From positions 1,674,001 through 1,738,000 of the forward strand of contig CAUJLY010000006.1 of assembly GCA_963281155.1 (NCBI GenBank): a DNA stretch of 64,000 bases. The letters are read 5' to 3'. Both the position numbers and the translations under genes were made by a program. Source of the stretch: Rhabditophanes sp. KR3021 (Eukaryota > Nematoda > Chromadorea > Rhabditida > Alloionematidae). Position 1 is the stretch's first letter. The number at the start of each line of letters is the position of its first letter. This document shows positions 24,001 through 36,997 of the stretch, piece by piece. Below the pieces are notes generated by a model. That model saw only the letters and a program-made list of their open reading frames with translations. It searched no databases and was not told the origin of the DNA.

Positions 24001-24509
24001 TCAGGAGAACATTCTTTGGAAGGGCAACAGGTGTCGTGATAGTGGATCGTTAATTCTAAAAGAGGCATTTTTTAAACCTTAATTAATATCCAGTTACCTC
24101 TATTGTTTTGAATACTCAAATTTTTTGAACACTCGAAAAGACAAATGTTGTCGTAAGTCATCCCATCGCTTCCACACACAGGCTTCGACTCCTGGTCATT
24201 GCATTGGCAGATAATAGGTTGTTCCTCTTCTTCCGCAATACATTTAAAAACTACAACAAACAATAGTCAACATTAAATGATGGCAAGTGCATCTTTCTAA
24301 TTACTCAAAATATGTAATTATATCAATTTTTTACTCAAGGTCAACCATATCTAAATATTTGGTTGGGTCCGTTGCGCAAATAAAGAAAGTAACTAAAAAA
24401 TGTGTTAAACCATCTGATCAACAAAAAAGATAGCAACAAAAAAAGTCAACTTACCGCACAGAGAAACCATTATTAATATAGGCAGGTGTGAATATGTTGG
24501 TGCTATCAT
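21029..24509 (-). CDS. Secreted multi-Kazal-module protein
   Basis: Minus-strand exons 24509-24455, 24250-24098, 24055-22470, 22378-22180, 22121-21738 and 21687-21029; about 1011 residues. A hydrophobic N-terminus acts as signal peptide. I count sixteen Kazal/follistatin-like modules of about 50-60 residues with the core C-x(5-8)-PVCD-x-G-x-THxNxCxF-x(4)-C and a closing GxC; clear examples contain RWDPVCDTKNVTHRNEC and YEPVCGSNGKTFVNECF. Kazal modules typically block serine proteases; several here carry changed or missing cysteines, so not all may inhibit. A Ser/Pro/Thr linker lies between modules 6 and 7. The frame ends in a Thr-rich tail without a membrane helix. Likely an extracellular protease inhibitor or matrix protein. 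Confidence 0.85.
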
Positions 24510-26466
24510 GATTAATGTTGAGGGTTTATACAAGATATCTATTATATATCATTTGCATACAAAGTTGCTTTAATAATCGTTTAGAGGATCAAAATGTGTG
24601 TTTGTCCACTTCAAAATTTAATTATACAAATTGAATAAATGTATTTGTATATTCCCAAATTTGGAATCGTTTGTTTGGATGGTTGTTGTGGTCGTTTATG
24701 AATGGTAAAAAAATGATGGCATGTAGAAGGCTTTGTTTGTTGAGATCAAAGAATATTGCAATAAAATTTGTTTCGGTAAATAGTTTAGGGCAGGAGAAGA
24801 TTTTTGGTTTGTAACTCCAAATAATAAATCGAAGGGAGTGTGTGGCGTTTCTGTAACAATTTAATTAATAAATACAACAAGAATGTATGCATACATATAA
24901 ATAAAATTATAATCAAATGAAGAGGAATTCAAAAATAATTACAAATTTATTTACACCTTTTAAATTTATATATGCATCTTCGATAGTTGATGCGTAAACA
25001 TCTTTTTACTTTTTTATCTTGACTTCAATGCAATTGTCTTAAAGAACCAGACAAAAATGGTGGCGGCCTTATATAAATGGTGATAAAGCTTGTGAAGAAA
25101 AGCCATCATTAAATTCAGTGAGTATTATTGTGTGCACATATCGTCACGCCCAAACTTGAAATAAGCAATTTGCATAATATTATATGGAAATTAAAAAGAC
25201 TAAAAAATTAAGAAACAAAGTATACACACGAATTGGTGCTACAAAAAGAGGAATCGTAATATGGATATTTCAAACTAAACTAAATAACAAATTCATAAAT
25301 TCTGTTCCTTTATACTAATAATTTTTAACACTTCACCATATGTCTTTGACACTTTCAAATGAGATTCATTAAATTGACTAGGTGATTTAATTTTTTTGTC
25401 ATTTCATTTTAGTATTATGCGATGACTTTTTATATGCATACAAATCAACTGTTGTAAATTAAAGAAACCAGGAACCATATAATAATAATATTTCTTTTAA
25501 GTATATATTTATATAAATAACATTTCTTTTAAGTATATTTTTATAACAAGAAATTATATATAATGCCATTCCAAACATCATTAACTTTTCTCTTCTCTAT
25601 TAATTGATCAGGATATCACATCGTTAAAACAGACGAATGAATATGTAGAAAAATTTAATAATATCAACTAAAAATTGACCTATTAGTTGGATATTTTAGT
25701 TTTAAAACCATGATTATACTTATCATTTCATTTATTAATGGGAAGACACAAATATACTTAAAATAAATACAAATAAAAATAATCAAATGTGATGATTAAT
25801 GCAAAAAATATTTTATCTAACTGGTGGAAACAATTACACTATTATAATGTCCATTAGAAACAAACATGCAAATTAAAAAAATATTACAAAGTGGTATCAA
25901 TTGAGTCAGTTTATAAGTAAAGAAAGAAGGAATATATTGCTTGTATTTTGCACGTTTATTCCGATTTCTTTTTTGGACATTATATCATTGATAATTGGTG
26001 TAATAAATTTTGGTGCTTGCTTTCTTTTCTTTTACCCGTTAATATTTCATTTATTTCAATGAGACGCCAATCTGTACTGTAGGTAAATGCCATTCTTATC
26101 AAGAATTCAAATCTGAAATGGTAATATGTTAACAATCCCTTTATAATATCACTCACTGATAAAACAAAAAGAAAGAAATGGGTATTTGCGTAGATTGTTA
26201 TCTACAAACAACTTGTTTCAATTATTAGACTTTCAAAAAACCTTTGAGCATTGTCGAATTTGATTGCAGCATCATGTCAACATTTTTACAGCTATTGTCG
26301 TCAAAAAAAGATGATGGCACTCGAAAGGTACAGAAGGCTGCATTAACATGTTTTGGAACAACAGTCGAACCTTAATTTGGCGACCAGCAAAGGGTTAAAA
26401 GTTGAGGACGATCATCAACATTGATATCATTTTAGAAAAGACACATATCAGTTGAATATTTTTGAA
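24510..26466. other. Intergenic region with one exon-like patch
   Basis: Mostly AT-rich. A GC-richer patch at about 25053-25160 reads as protein-like on both strands and is discussed as a finding. A short direct duplication lies at 25490-25546. The right end is the promoter and 5' UTR of the astacin gene. Confidence 0.4.
25490..25546. repeat. Two-copy direct repeat of about 27 bp
   Basis: The sequence TTTCTTTTAAGTATAT occurs twice, about 30 bases apart, each followed by an AT-rich tail (ATTTATATAA and TTTTATAA). It is a simple local duplication with no link to a gene. Confidence 0.6.
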
Positions 26467-29072
26467 ATGAATGTTGTTGTGTTTATGCTATTGCTATCTT
26501 TTATTCACTCTACTATAGAGCAATTTCTTATGGATTATGATAATGGTCCGCCACGGAGAGGTCCCCATCGAGGAAGAGGGCCTCCACGAGGCTTTGACGA
26601 TTATGACGGACCTAGGCCTGGATGGGATGGCCCTCCTAGACGTGGTGGTGGACCAAGGCGTGGCGGGTTTGACGGGCCACCGAGACCAGAATTTGATGGG
26701 CCTGGACCAGGTGGCCCTCCGAATCCCTTAGGAGCTCTTGGAGGGTTATTCGGAGGAGGGCAGCAACCAGGATTATTAACTGGTTTGCTTGGAAATTTCA
26801 ATTTAGGAGGACTTGGTCAAAATCTAGACATGCTTCTCAGTGGAGTGACTGAATTGGCTGCAAATGCCCTAGATGGTCCTTCAAACCAATGGAAATACCC
26901 ACCTCATCAAGTTCGTCGTCTTGTTCGTTTTTGTTCAAAACAACCTCAAAATAAGAAATGTCAAGGAATTCCTCCAAAGTTAAAGAAAAGGTTCCAGAAA
27001 CATAACGATAAACCACCGCCAAATATCGGAGGATTGAATATGTGGGAGAAGAAAGTAAGTGTTAATTAATTTGAATGAATTTAAATTGTTTAAGGGATTC
27101 ACTGGTCTTAAACAAATAAAACGACCCCCAATTCGTAAAGTTAATCGCCCTAACATCATGGCAAATGTTCCTTCTAATTTCAACAAATTTGTACCCAAAC
27201 CAACCCTCGGAGAATTGGATATGGCCCGTAAATCGAAGATGATGGTAATAATAATTTGGCATCTACTCATCCCTTACTTACACTCCCTAATTATTTGTAT
27301 CCCTTTATAGGCATGGTGTAGTAGTGGAAAGGCATGTAACGAACAGCCAGATGACGCCATTGAAAAGCGAGCCAGTATCGCGGACGGCCTCCTTGCCTTC
27401 CAATACTTTTTAACGCCGCAATCAAAAGTTGAGCAGCTGGACGAGGTCGTTGAAACAAATTTGATGCGCACGATGCAGGTGAAAGAGGCACTGATCAAAA
27501 GTGCAGGCCTAACTGGCAAGGTTGACCCCATCAATGATGGGACCTTCCAGCATGATGTTCTGTTGACAGAAGAACAGGCAACGTCTATGATTAACAACAT
27601 CAACGACAACAACCTCAGAAGAGTCAAAAGGTCCGCTCTCTTTTTAGAAGGTGTCCCAACTTCCAAATGGCCAAACAATGCTCCCATCCCTTATGCCTTT
27701 GACACCACCATGACAGAACCTGACAAGCAGGTGATCAAACAAGCCATTCAAGAAATCGAGTCAAAAACATGTGTCCGTTTCAAATTCTCCCCAACCAAGC
27801 CAAATGGCGCACATCTCTACTACATTAAATACGCAAGTGGAACATTGTAAGTACTTTGACATTGAGGAATTATCTGAATTCAGGTGTTGTATAATCGCAT
27901 AATACATCTCTATACTAATGGTGACTTATCTTTGTCAAGTAGAAGAATTAAGACATCGATACGTTAAAGAATGCTTCACTTTTCATAATTATCTCTTCAT
28001 CAACACCACATCTATATTTCTTGTTTTAGTTGTGGATTAAGTTATATTGGTCGAATCTTGCCGGCAAACCCCATTTATCTAAGTTTTGCCTGTGCGAATG
28101 TAAGTTGACTATAGTAAGTAGTGAATGACATCTTCTTTAGTCAAAGGGAGTAGCAGTTCATGAAACATTGCATGCACTTGGTCTAAATCACGAGCAATTA
28201 AGAGGAGACAGAAACGACTTTATAACCGTTAATTACGAGAACATTAATCCACAGCAATACGACTTCTTTGCTGTTGTAGACAGTAAGCAGTTCACTAGGT
28301 GAGTACTTAATAGAAATGAGATCGAATGTTTATGTGAGTGTCATCGTTTTTTATAGTTACGGCGTTGAATACGATTACGGTAGTATTATGCACTATGAAG
28401 GTTCAATTGCGTCTTCTAATGGAAAACAAACAATGACAGCTAAAATAAACCCAGCCGCTAATCAACCAAAAATGGGACAAAGAAATGGAATGAGTTCAAA
28501 AGATGTGGAGGTTATCCAGAAGATGTTTTGTATGCCTGGTAAGTTGGACTTTTTTGATGGCTTGTTTGTTGGACCATTTAAAATAGTACGTGCCAAGCCA
28601 ATCATTTTGAATCATTTAAATAATTTAAGTCAAAGCGCGACAGTTAACACAGCAGGAAATTAGTATGCAACAGGCAACTGTTAGCTTAATAAGGACGTAT
28701 TTTGTTTATGTTAATGAGAGATAGGAAGTTTTGTTTTGGGGGTAATTCGATGCTTGTTTAATTGGTCTTGAGTTTGGTCAAGCACTCTGTAATTGAAGTG
28801 TGGCCATGAATTAAACATAGTAAAAACTACTATAATTGGTTTCTTAGAAAGTTAAAAAGAAACCACCCTCATTAAGAGTTTTATTATGTTGGTTGGGAAA
28901 TATGAAACTTGTAAAAAGACAATAATAATGGATTCATTCAATTATAGGCTGTGATGACAAAAACATTTATTGCGGTCATTGGAGTCTTAAAAAATTATGC
29001 GGATCAGCGAGTGAATCAAACTATATGACTGGCAATTGTCAAAAATCTTGCAACTTCTGCGGAGTTCACTAA
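26467..29072 (+). CDS. Astacin-family metalloprotease with ShK domain
   Basis: Exons 26467-27054, 27095-27244, 27311-27846, 28030-28099, 28141-28298, 28357-28538 and 28948-29072; 602 residues. A signal peptide is followed by an unusual Gly/Pro/Arg/Asp-rich stretch (about 25-100), a long pro-region, and a furin-type site RVKR near 353. The catalytic domain carries the zinc motif HETLHALGLNHE (His455, Glu456, His459, His465) and the Met-turn SIMHY (about 510-514), so it should be active. One ShK domain with six cysteines closes the protein (about 563-602). The layout matches nematode NAS subgroup II proteases, secreted enzymes of cuticle or gut. The last intron (409 bp) is much longer than the others. 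Substrate unknown. Confidence 0.9.
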
Positions 29073-32000
29073 CAAAGAATTATCATTATACAATTAATGT
29101 CTTTAATGCAATTATTAATGCATATTGTGCACATTAATTCACCATAAATTCCGTAATAAACAAATAAAAGTGTTCATTCGTTCAAAAACAGATACTGGAA
29201 AGCTTTTAAAGGTGCAAAACAACAACTTTAGACCCCAAATGATTTATTTGTTTGAGCAGACTTTTGAATAACTATTATCCTATTAAATTATCCAAAATTA
29301 TACGGAAAATTGATGATACTACTTATGAAGAATAATGTTTTGTTATTTGAGCAATAATATTTTGACAAACGCTTTATTTAGTTGTAATTCATTATATTTG
29401 TGAATGATTGAAGATACAATTTGGAAGTTTATAAATTTTAGGCAGACTATAATTTGTTTGATCACGAAATAAACTCAAATTCTACCCATTTGTCGTCAAT
29501 TCATCGTCATTCAAAATGGTTTTAATGCGAATTTTACAAGATAATTGTTTGCTATAATATAGTCCTCTTTATTAAACTTGTTGTCTTTCTTTTATTATTT
29601 TCTTGATAGTACTAATATAAATTCATTTTGTTTATAATTTATGTATAAAAACTCCGCACAGATCGTTTTAGTTTATTTTCGTTATTCAGCTATAAATCAA
29701 ATTTTGTGCTCTTACAAAAGTTCGTTGCAAAAAGTGTTCCCTAATGTAAGTTTGATACCATTTTGTGAAACAACTTTAATTTTAGTTTACTTTATAAAGA
29801 ATAAAAAACGCAATTTAATTATGTCGATTTGGATCTGAGATGCTTCAAATATTTCAATTTTTTAACGAAAACCATTTGACAATTACCATTATGAGTAATG
29901 AGCAAAGACAAACTAAAGTCTTTTTGATCGTCATTAATCTAAGAAAAGATTATAAGAATTATGTGAGTGCATTTAATTGCAATCAACACTTTTAAATGGG
30001 TTGCATGTTTAATTGGAGCTAATTGAAGGTTTATTGTTTGTGAAACGTGTGTTTTTACAAAAAAAGGTAGACTAAAAGTCTATTTAACGGTTTATTTTGC
30101 TTATTCAGCAGTAAAGGTAAAAAACAGTGGCCGTGCATCTATTTTTTTATCGTACATACACCCTTATATATACATACTAATATATTTCTATATACTTATA
30201 TACTACTTTCCTTGAACCAACTAAATCACCGTCTTCATTTATTTCTACCGACACCCATGTAGTCAAACATCCTTAAAACGTGATCTGACAACTTTTGTAT
30301 TCATAACAAAATTGTTCATAAAAGAATATTTATATATTATTTTCACTAGCAGCACACGACATTCAAATGTTTCTAATCACAACTTTTATATAAATAATTC
30401 GAAGAGAGATATCTTCTTCGAAAATTGCAGTCGTTGGAATTAAACTTTATATACTTTAAATTACCGATTCAGTAAACATTGCAATTTGTACATAAATATG
30501 TATGTAGATTCTTTTTGATATATGTATTTAGTGTATAATATTAGAAAACCAAACATATCCATTTAGCATTTACTCACTTTGAATTAAAACAAAAAATAGA
30601 GACCTTGTTTGTGTCAACCTCATCATTTTTGACCCTATCTAAATTTAAAGAAATTTATATGCCTATTTTTGTTTGTTTTACCGATATGTAGACTCTCACA
30701 AAGGTCTTGAATTTCATGGGGACGAGACAAGTATATAAATATATACTAAACTAGATGAAATGTACAGATAGGGTGGTCCATTTGAATCCCTTTTCCTCCT
30801 CAGTGTCGTCATCATCTTCTCTTCACACCAGCAACGTCTATCTTTATTTGCGCACTATAAATATAATCAAGTCGTGTTGACTCTTTCCTGACACAGGCAA
30901 CTAATCATGCAATTACTTTTGATAACTCAACTCAAATTTATTTATATTTACACATTTCATTCAGCTGTTGTGCCAAACTTGCCAAATATAACCATCATTC
31001 AACCAAATCTTTATATTTAAAGTGTACTGCCCAATTATATTTAATGTCTGGCACTACAAAAAATACATGTGTTGGCAAAAGTTATGATATATCAATTTTT
31101 TACTTCCAAACTAGGCAGTACCATTCCACTGCCTTGGCAAACGTTAATCTATTTTACTTCACCACAATTCATAAGTTGGTTAACACCACTGGAAACTTGT
31201 TTATCACACTCAAACGATTCTTTAACATGAATAATCCATTAAGCTTTTTACATCACACTTTATTATAAATTCTTTATTTGATGGTTTAGATGGTAACAAC
31301 TAATCAATGAAAATTATTTTACCCAATTTATTAATATTGTTCTGTGGTTTGGAAAGCAAAAGTCTTGATTACTTCCATGTTATTTCCTTTGTCAGCTCAA
31401 AACTAAATTGATTATATATTCAAGTAACGAAATATTAAGCCTTCACATCACTGCACCCACAATGCCTTTAAAACCGGCATTTTCTCATTTAATAATTACA
31501 GTTGACAAAGGCAACACCATTTTCCTTTTTCTTTAAATCACCACCACCCTCTAAAGGACCCCAATTATGGATGGACAAGAGGGAAAAGCAAAGACCTGGT
31601 CCCGATTTAATGTATAAACACATATTTATTTATATACTCATCAAAAATATTAATAATAATAGCGACTGTTGTCTTTTAATCTTTTTGTTCTAAAAATACA
31701 TATATATATAATTCATAAATATTAAGTTATTGTTTATGAGTTAGATAGTAAAGCCTGCTGATAATGGACTCTGGGCCCTATATTTACTACAATAATTATA
31801 TATTCCATTGATAATTTTGGCCATTTATTTGAAAAAGTATTTTAGAATATTAAAAAGTTATATCTTTCTATAATTTTGAACATTAATATGTGCATATTTT
31901 GGATGGTAAGCTGGTTAAAAATTTATGTTCTGAAGATGACATATTCAGTAGGAAAAAAGATGCCTTTACTATTATATTTCATAACTATCTTCCTTTTTAT

Positions 32001-35000
32001 TTGTATGTGTTAAGAAAATATAACAAATTATATTTCTCAGAGTTACTCATATTTTTTAAACAATATCCGATTATTAATGATTAACAGTAGGCTGAATATT
32101 AGCTAAGGGTACATATTCGTAACCAAATTGATGATTATTTGGTTGTCTTCAAAGAAAGGACAATAAATCATGACTTTTGCACAAATTAAAAGGTCTAATT
32201 TGGATGGTGGTAAGTAAAGGAAGCAATTTAAATTGTGTAAAAATATTTTTGGTAAGGACAATGTTAACTAAATCATAAAGTACACACACAATCATTTCCA
32301 TTTACCAACTTCATTCAATTTTGCTATATAAATAACACATAAATAATAAACTTCTTTAGGGATTTCCCGAATATTTTATTATACAATATTACCCCACAAT
32401 TATATTGTCTTCTTAATAATAGAAAATACTCCAACAATATAAATAAATATTGATATTCATTAAACGACATATTCTGTCGTTTTGTCGTCGTTTAAAGTTA
32501 AGAACATTAACTTTTATTTGATCATATAAAATGTTAACAGAACATCGAAGACTTCCCTTTGAACTTTAGTAAATAAAATTGGTGAAGACGATTTTTTAAT
32601 ACATTATCTCAATTCACTTTATTAAACGACTAGATTCGATGTTATTGTTCCTCCGAACAATTACAAATCCTTTTCTAAACTTCACCTAACAATCTTTTCA
32701 ATTTTATCAACCACATCACTTCAGCCTACATTTTATTTCACATCAAAATTGGTTAACAAACACAAAAAGTTTCCTCTAACCAATTTCATATAATTTTGTA
32801 TAAATGTATATTATCCACACTTTATCTTACAGTTAAAATTTCACGTCAAAAGAGTTGACATGGTCATCAGATTTTCCCCTCCCTATCTTTCAGACAATTT
32901 ATACAATTATACTGCTGCCTCTCCAACCAACAGAATCGCCACCACCATCATCATCTTTTCCACCAATTTCAGTACTTCTTCCTATACTAAAATGAAGATA
33001 CGATACATGTGACGATTCAGGCAATTTAAAATCGCCTAACTTATTCATCTACATCATTAAGTCCTTATTTTGTTCAATATATTCCAAATCATTCTCATTT
33101 GTGATACCTTCATATGCAAATACAAACAAATTTATCCATATATTTACATAAAATGACATACATTATTTTTGCAAATCATCAAACCGACCTTGAATCCGTA
33201 GCTCATATATATACTCATTCATCCATTAAAACTTTATTACTTTAAAATAGCTACAACGAAAGAAGCAAGGATATGTGTATGCTTGTTAAAATTAGTTATT
33301 GTTAAAAAAGTGAATGAAACAAACCTACACAATCTTGGCCTTTCAACTAAACGAAATTAAGTTTAAATGGCAGGTATACAAAATAGAACAAAAATTGGGT
33401 ATACACACTAGTTAATAAAAAAGCGGTGTAGTAATTATAGGTGTGACTTCTGTGTATGTGTATCTAATTTATCGGTAATCTTTTAGGTTGACTGTCTTTA
33501 TAATGATGCTGATATCTGTGTAAGAAATTGTCGCCTTCACTGATTTAAAAATTGTTTACCTTTGTTATTTGTTATATTTATTATAATGGTGTTAATAAGA
33601 ATGGAAGAAATATATGAATATTTGACAAAATTATTCAATTTCCTCACCAACTTTCATCACACCATTCAAATAAATGAGATGTAGCAAAATGAGGAAACGA
33701 TCCTATAGGCTTCAGATCTTATGTATGTCATTAAGCTTTTTCATCAAGTTTTTTGTTTGTGGTTGTGACAAAAACAAATCACAAAATGAGATGAGGGTAA
33801 ACATTTTCACAAAATTGTATTTGGTAATGTTTAATGATCCTTTTGATCTTTAAGAATCTTTAAGTTCTCTCTACACTTTTTGTTTTGTTGATGGAAATGA
33901 TGATATAAGAGCTAATTCCATTTTTATGTATTTAAATATTTTGATACTTCTTTGGTATACATTATATTACTATTATATCCATTATTAAATCGTTTTAAAC
34001 TTTTTCCCATTGTTGACAACAAACAAAATTAGATGATTTTTAAAATTATAGGTAATTCAAAAGGCAAAAAATTTAAATGGGGACAATTATTACTGTAATT
34101 GAGGATAGATATATTTTTAATTTGGTTGTATGTATAAGTTCAGAAGGCGGTGTTTGCTAAACATCATTTTCCCCTTATTGAAGCCATCACTGCCATCACA
34201 AAACTACACACATACTTCTCATTTCAGTTTTCTTATAATTTTAAACAGAAAACTTTATTAGTCTCAGTCTTAACACTTGCCAAATCTTAATAATTTTTTG
34301 TTACTTTCCTCGTTTTCAAGTTTATAAATGTATATATATATTCTCCTCCGCAATCGCAAAAATATTTCTCTTCAATAGCTTTGCACCCTTCTATTTTATA
34401 AACTCATCTGTTTTTAACTTTTACTCTACATAATAAAAATACAATGTTAAACATTCATTCACGTTATGGATATTATTATATATTATCACCATCATTATTT
34501 ATTATTTAACTGATACACACACACTTATTTGATGACTTTTAAACTTTTTCCTTTTATGACCATAACATTGATAGTTAATCTACTTAATTATTTGGTCATC
34601 AAAACAACAATAAATTTATACTAAACTCTGTAATATTTACAACTTTTCCAGTATTTTTAATATTTTGATTGGACTGTCACAACGTTTACAACATGGATTA
34701 ATTTTGTTTAATAGTTGGGTGTACTAAACTAACTTCGTATTTGGCAACTTTGACAATATGTATATATGAGTACTTACGTATACATTTAATACCATTCATA
34801 ACTAGAAATAAATGTCTTTTCATCCGAGTGACAAAACTTATTTTGGCTCATAAGTTTATCATTATTAAAATGATATTAATATCTATCGTTCCTATAATTG
34901 CTCCTTTTTTTCCAACCCAACACTTTCCCCCTTTTCTCCATTTTTATTTGCCTTCATTACGTACAAAGGCAATGTGAATGTGAGGAGACGAGAAAAAACA

Positions 35001-36997
35001 GAATGATGTGGTGACAAATGCCGTCTTAGAAGCCAAAAACAAGCCCTACGCACTCATCTACACCCCAACCACAACTATAATGCCTGGAAAATAAATGTAG
35101 TTTGGGTTAAAGAGTTTGACAAATATTTCCAAAACAAAAAGTCACCCAAAAGTTATTCTTTAAGTTGGTATTATTATCCATGGGACGGTGTCAATTATAC
35201 AAAAAATTACTTATTTTTGTCATTTACAATTAACACTCACCATGAAGGGGAAGACAAGAGTCATGGCCAGATGGTTAGTCAGCATGTATAATTAAGATTT
35301 ATCCGAGATCTTTTTTGTTGTCAAATATATTATTAGTACAAAACGTTTGAGGGTAGTGTAAAATGTTTGCTTTAGCATTAGAACTTTTTCGTTAAGCTGG
35401 TATAATGTATGTCTTTTGCGTGTCTTTTACAGTCATTTATGATATCACTCTCATACCATCAAACGTTTTTGTAATTGCAAAAACATGCCATAATCTTTTA
35501 AATTGCCCCTTAAATGACACTAAATAACATCAAAGAAGATTCAAGAGGTAAAGGAAAAGTAATATTGTAAAGTAGATATTTCTCAATTTGAATGTTGTCC
35601 TCTTTTATAAAAAGGTGATATTATTGCATCATTACTTTTCAAAGAAGACCTAATTTAAAGTGACCCAAACAAAAGTGTTTAGAGTATGTTTAAAAAAGAT
35701 GTTTAGATGTGGGTAAATAACTCCACCAAGATGGCTTCTGTTTAATTGTCACTTTTTACAATTATGAAGTAGGATGCCTTTATTCATCTTAAAGTTTAAT
35801 GTAGGCCAAGTCCCCATGTTATTTGGCGCTTTTGCTTCATTCACACTCATCATCTATTTACAACTAAATCATAAATATCTACTAGTACATACTAAAATGA
35901 AGTCGTTTTTTTATAACGCCACCAACAACTATTTTCTTCCATTGATCTTTGTTTCCTTATACATATGTATAGAAAATACGGCAGCCTACCACAACCATCA
36001 CTCCCCCAGTCAAAATATGGACATGTGGGCGGGTTTATTTTAAGTAGTTAGATCCTATGTACTGATACACAACTCTATTCCACTCTTTTTTGTCTCATAA
36101 ACCTTAAGGCCTCTTTTGAAACATTCAAAATTGGTTACTTTAAAGCAGTATTCTATTTTGTCCTTCGACTACTTATTTTTGGTGCACTTGACAAATATAT
36201 TTTTACTTATGGACAAGGTATCTTCCACTTTCCTCCCCAAATATCAAACACAAACACAATATTTGTTGTATTTTAACTTTATTTTTTGTTGATTCTTGTA
36301 TAAACTCAAAATATAATAAATGTTTGTAAGTGTACCTAAATTTATCAACTAAAACACATCAAAAGTGTATGTAAGTAAGTCCTGGTGTTGAAATAATATT
36401 CTTCGATTTTTTATACATATATATTCAATACAAAATTTCATCCCACTTGAAGATATATTATTGCTACTATTTTTTGTAATAACTGCATATAAAGTGTATG
36501 TATATAAACTACAACGTGTTGTATGTATTTTACCCTTGTCATTTTTGAAACCAATTGTTCTCGGAAAAAGGTATCTTTTTGGTGGTGACTCAAATAAACG
36601 TTTTTTGGATAGGTATAAATTTAGTTATGATAGTAACGTATTTTTATTTCGATGTTGGTAAAATCCATTCTCATACAAATATATACATATGTGTGCTTGA
36701 AGGTATCGTCAAGATTGGTGATGTATAGGTTGGCCTTGTTACACCTATGGTTCATAAAAATATTATTTGATAAACATGCATGGAAATAGAATTTATTTTT
36801 ATCGTATTTTTGATATCCTCATATCTTTTGATACCATCATTTTTTAGAATAACCTTTATTTGTTTATCTATATTATTTCGACTTATAATGTGGTTATGGT
36901 GGTGGGTAATATGTTTATTTATCTCGATAAACAAGTTGTACACATATGCTAATAATATGTAAGAGAAGACAAAAAGCCGAACTAGAGCAGCTTCAGA
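29073..36997. other. Long gene-poor region
   Basis: About 7.9 kb without a confident gene, very AT-rich with many short A/T runs. Open frames here are short and lack family motifs. Exon-like patches that I could neither prove nor dismiss are at 34310-34395 (minus, EGF-like), 35241-35285 (minus, short hydrophobic start) and 35897-36043 (plus, signal-peptide-like); see findings. The region may hold distal regulatory sequence or 5' exons of the gene at 36998. Confidence 0.4.
35897..36043 (+). CDS. Possible small secreted peptide or first exon
   Basis: From the ATG at 35897 a 48-codon frame encodes a start with a hydrophobic core (YFLPLIFVSLYICIENTAA) followed by a His/Ser/Met-rich tail of about 19 residues (YHNHHSPSQNMDMWAGLF). 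The N-terminal part fits a signal peptide. The frame is open further upstream to 35774, with more hydrophobic residues. No family is recognised and no AATAAA follows closely, so it could be a first exon, a peptide gene or chance. Confidence 0.2.
   Translation: MKSFFYNATNNYFLPLIFVSLYICIENTAAYHNHHSPSQNMDMWAGLF

Noticed and set aside
27274..27687. 137-codon antisense frame under the astacin
   Set aside because: Fully antisense to the astacin pro-region exon, with no recognisable feature.
30207..30271. Minus-strand exon-like patch (TTWVSVEINEDGDLVGSRK)
   Set aside because: The plus strand of the same bases also reads as protein, and the splice sites are weak on both sides.
31502..31610. Pro/Lys-rich plus-strand patch after an ATTACAG acceptor
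   Set aside because: The minus strand is equally open and protein-like; no partner exon or motif could be found.
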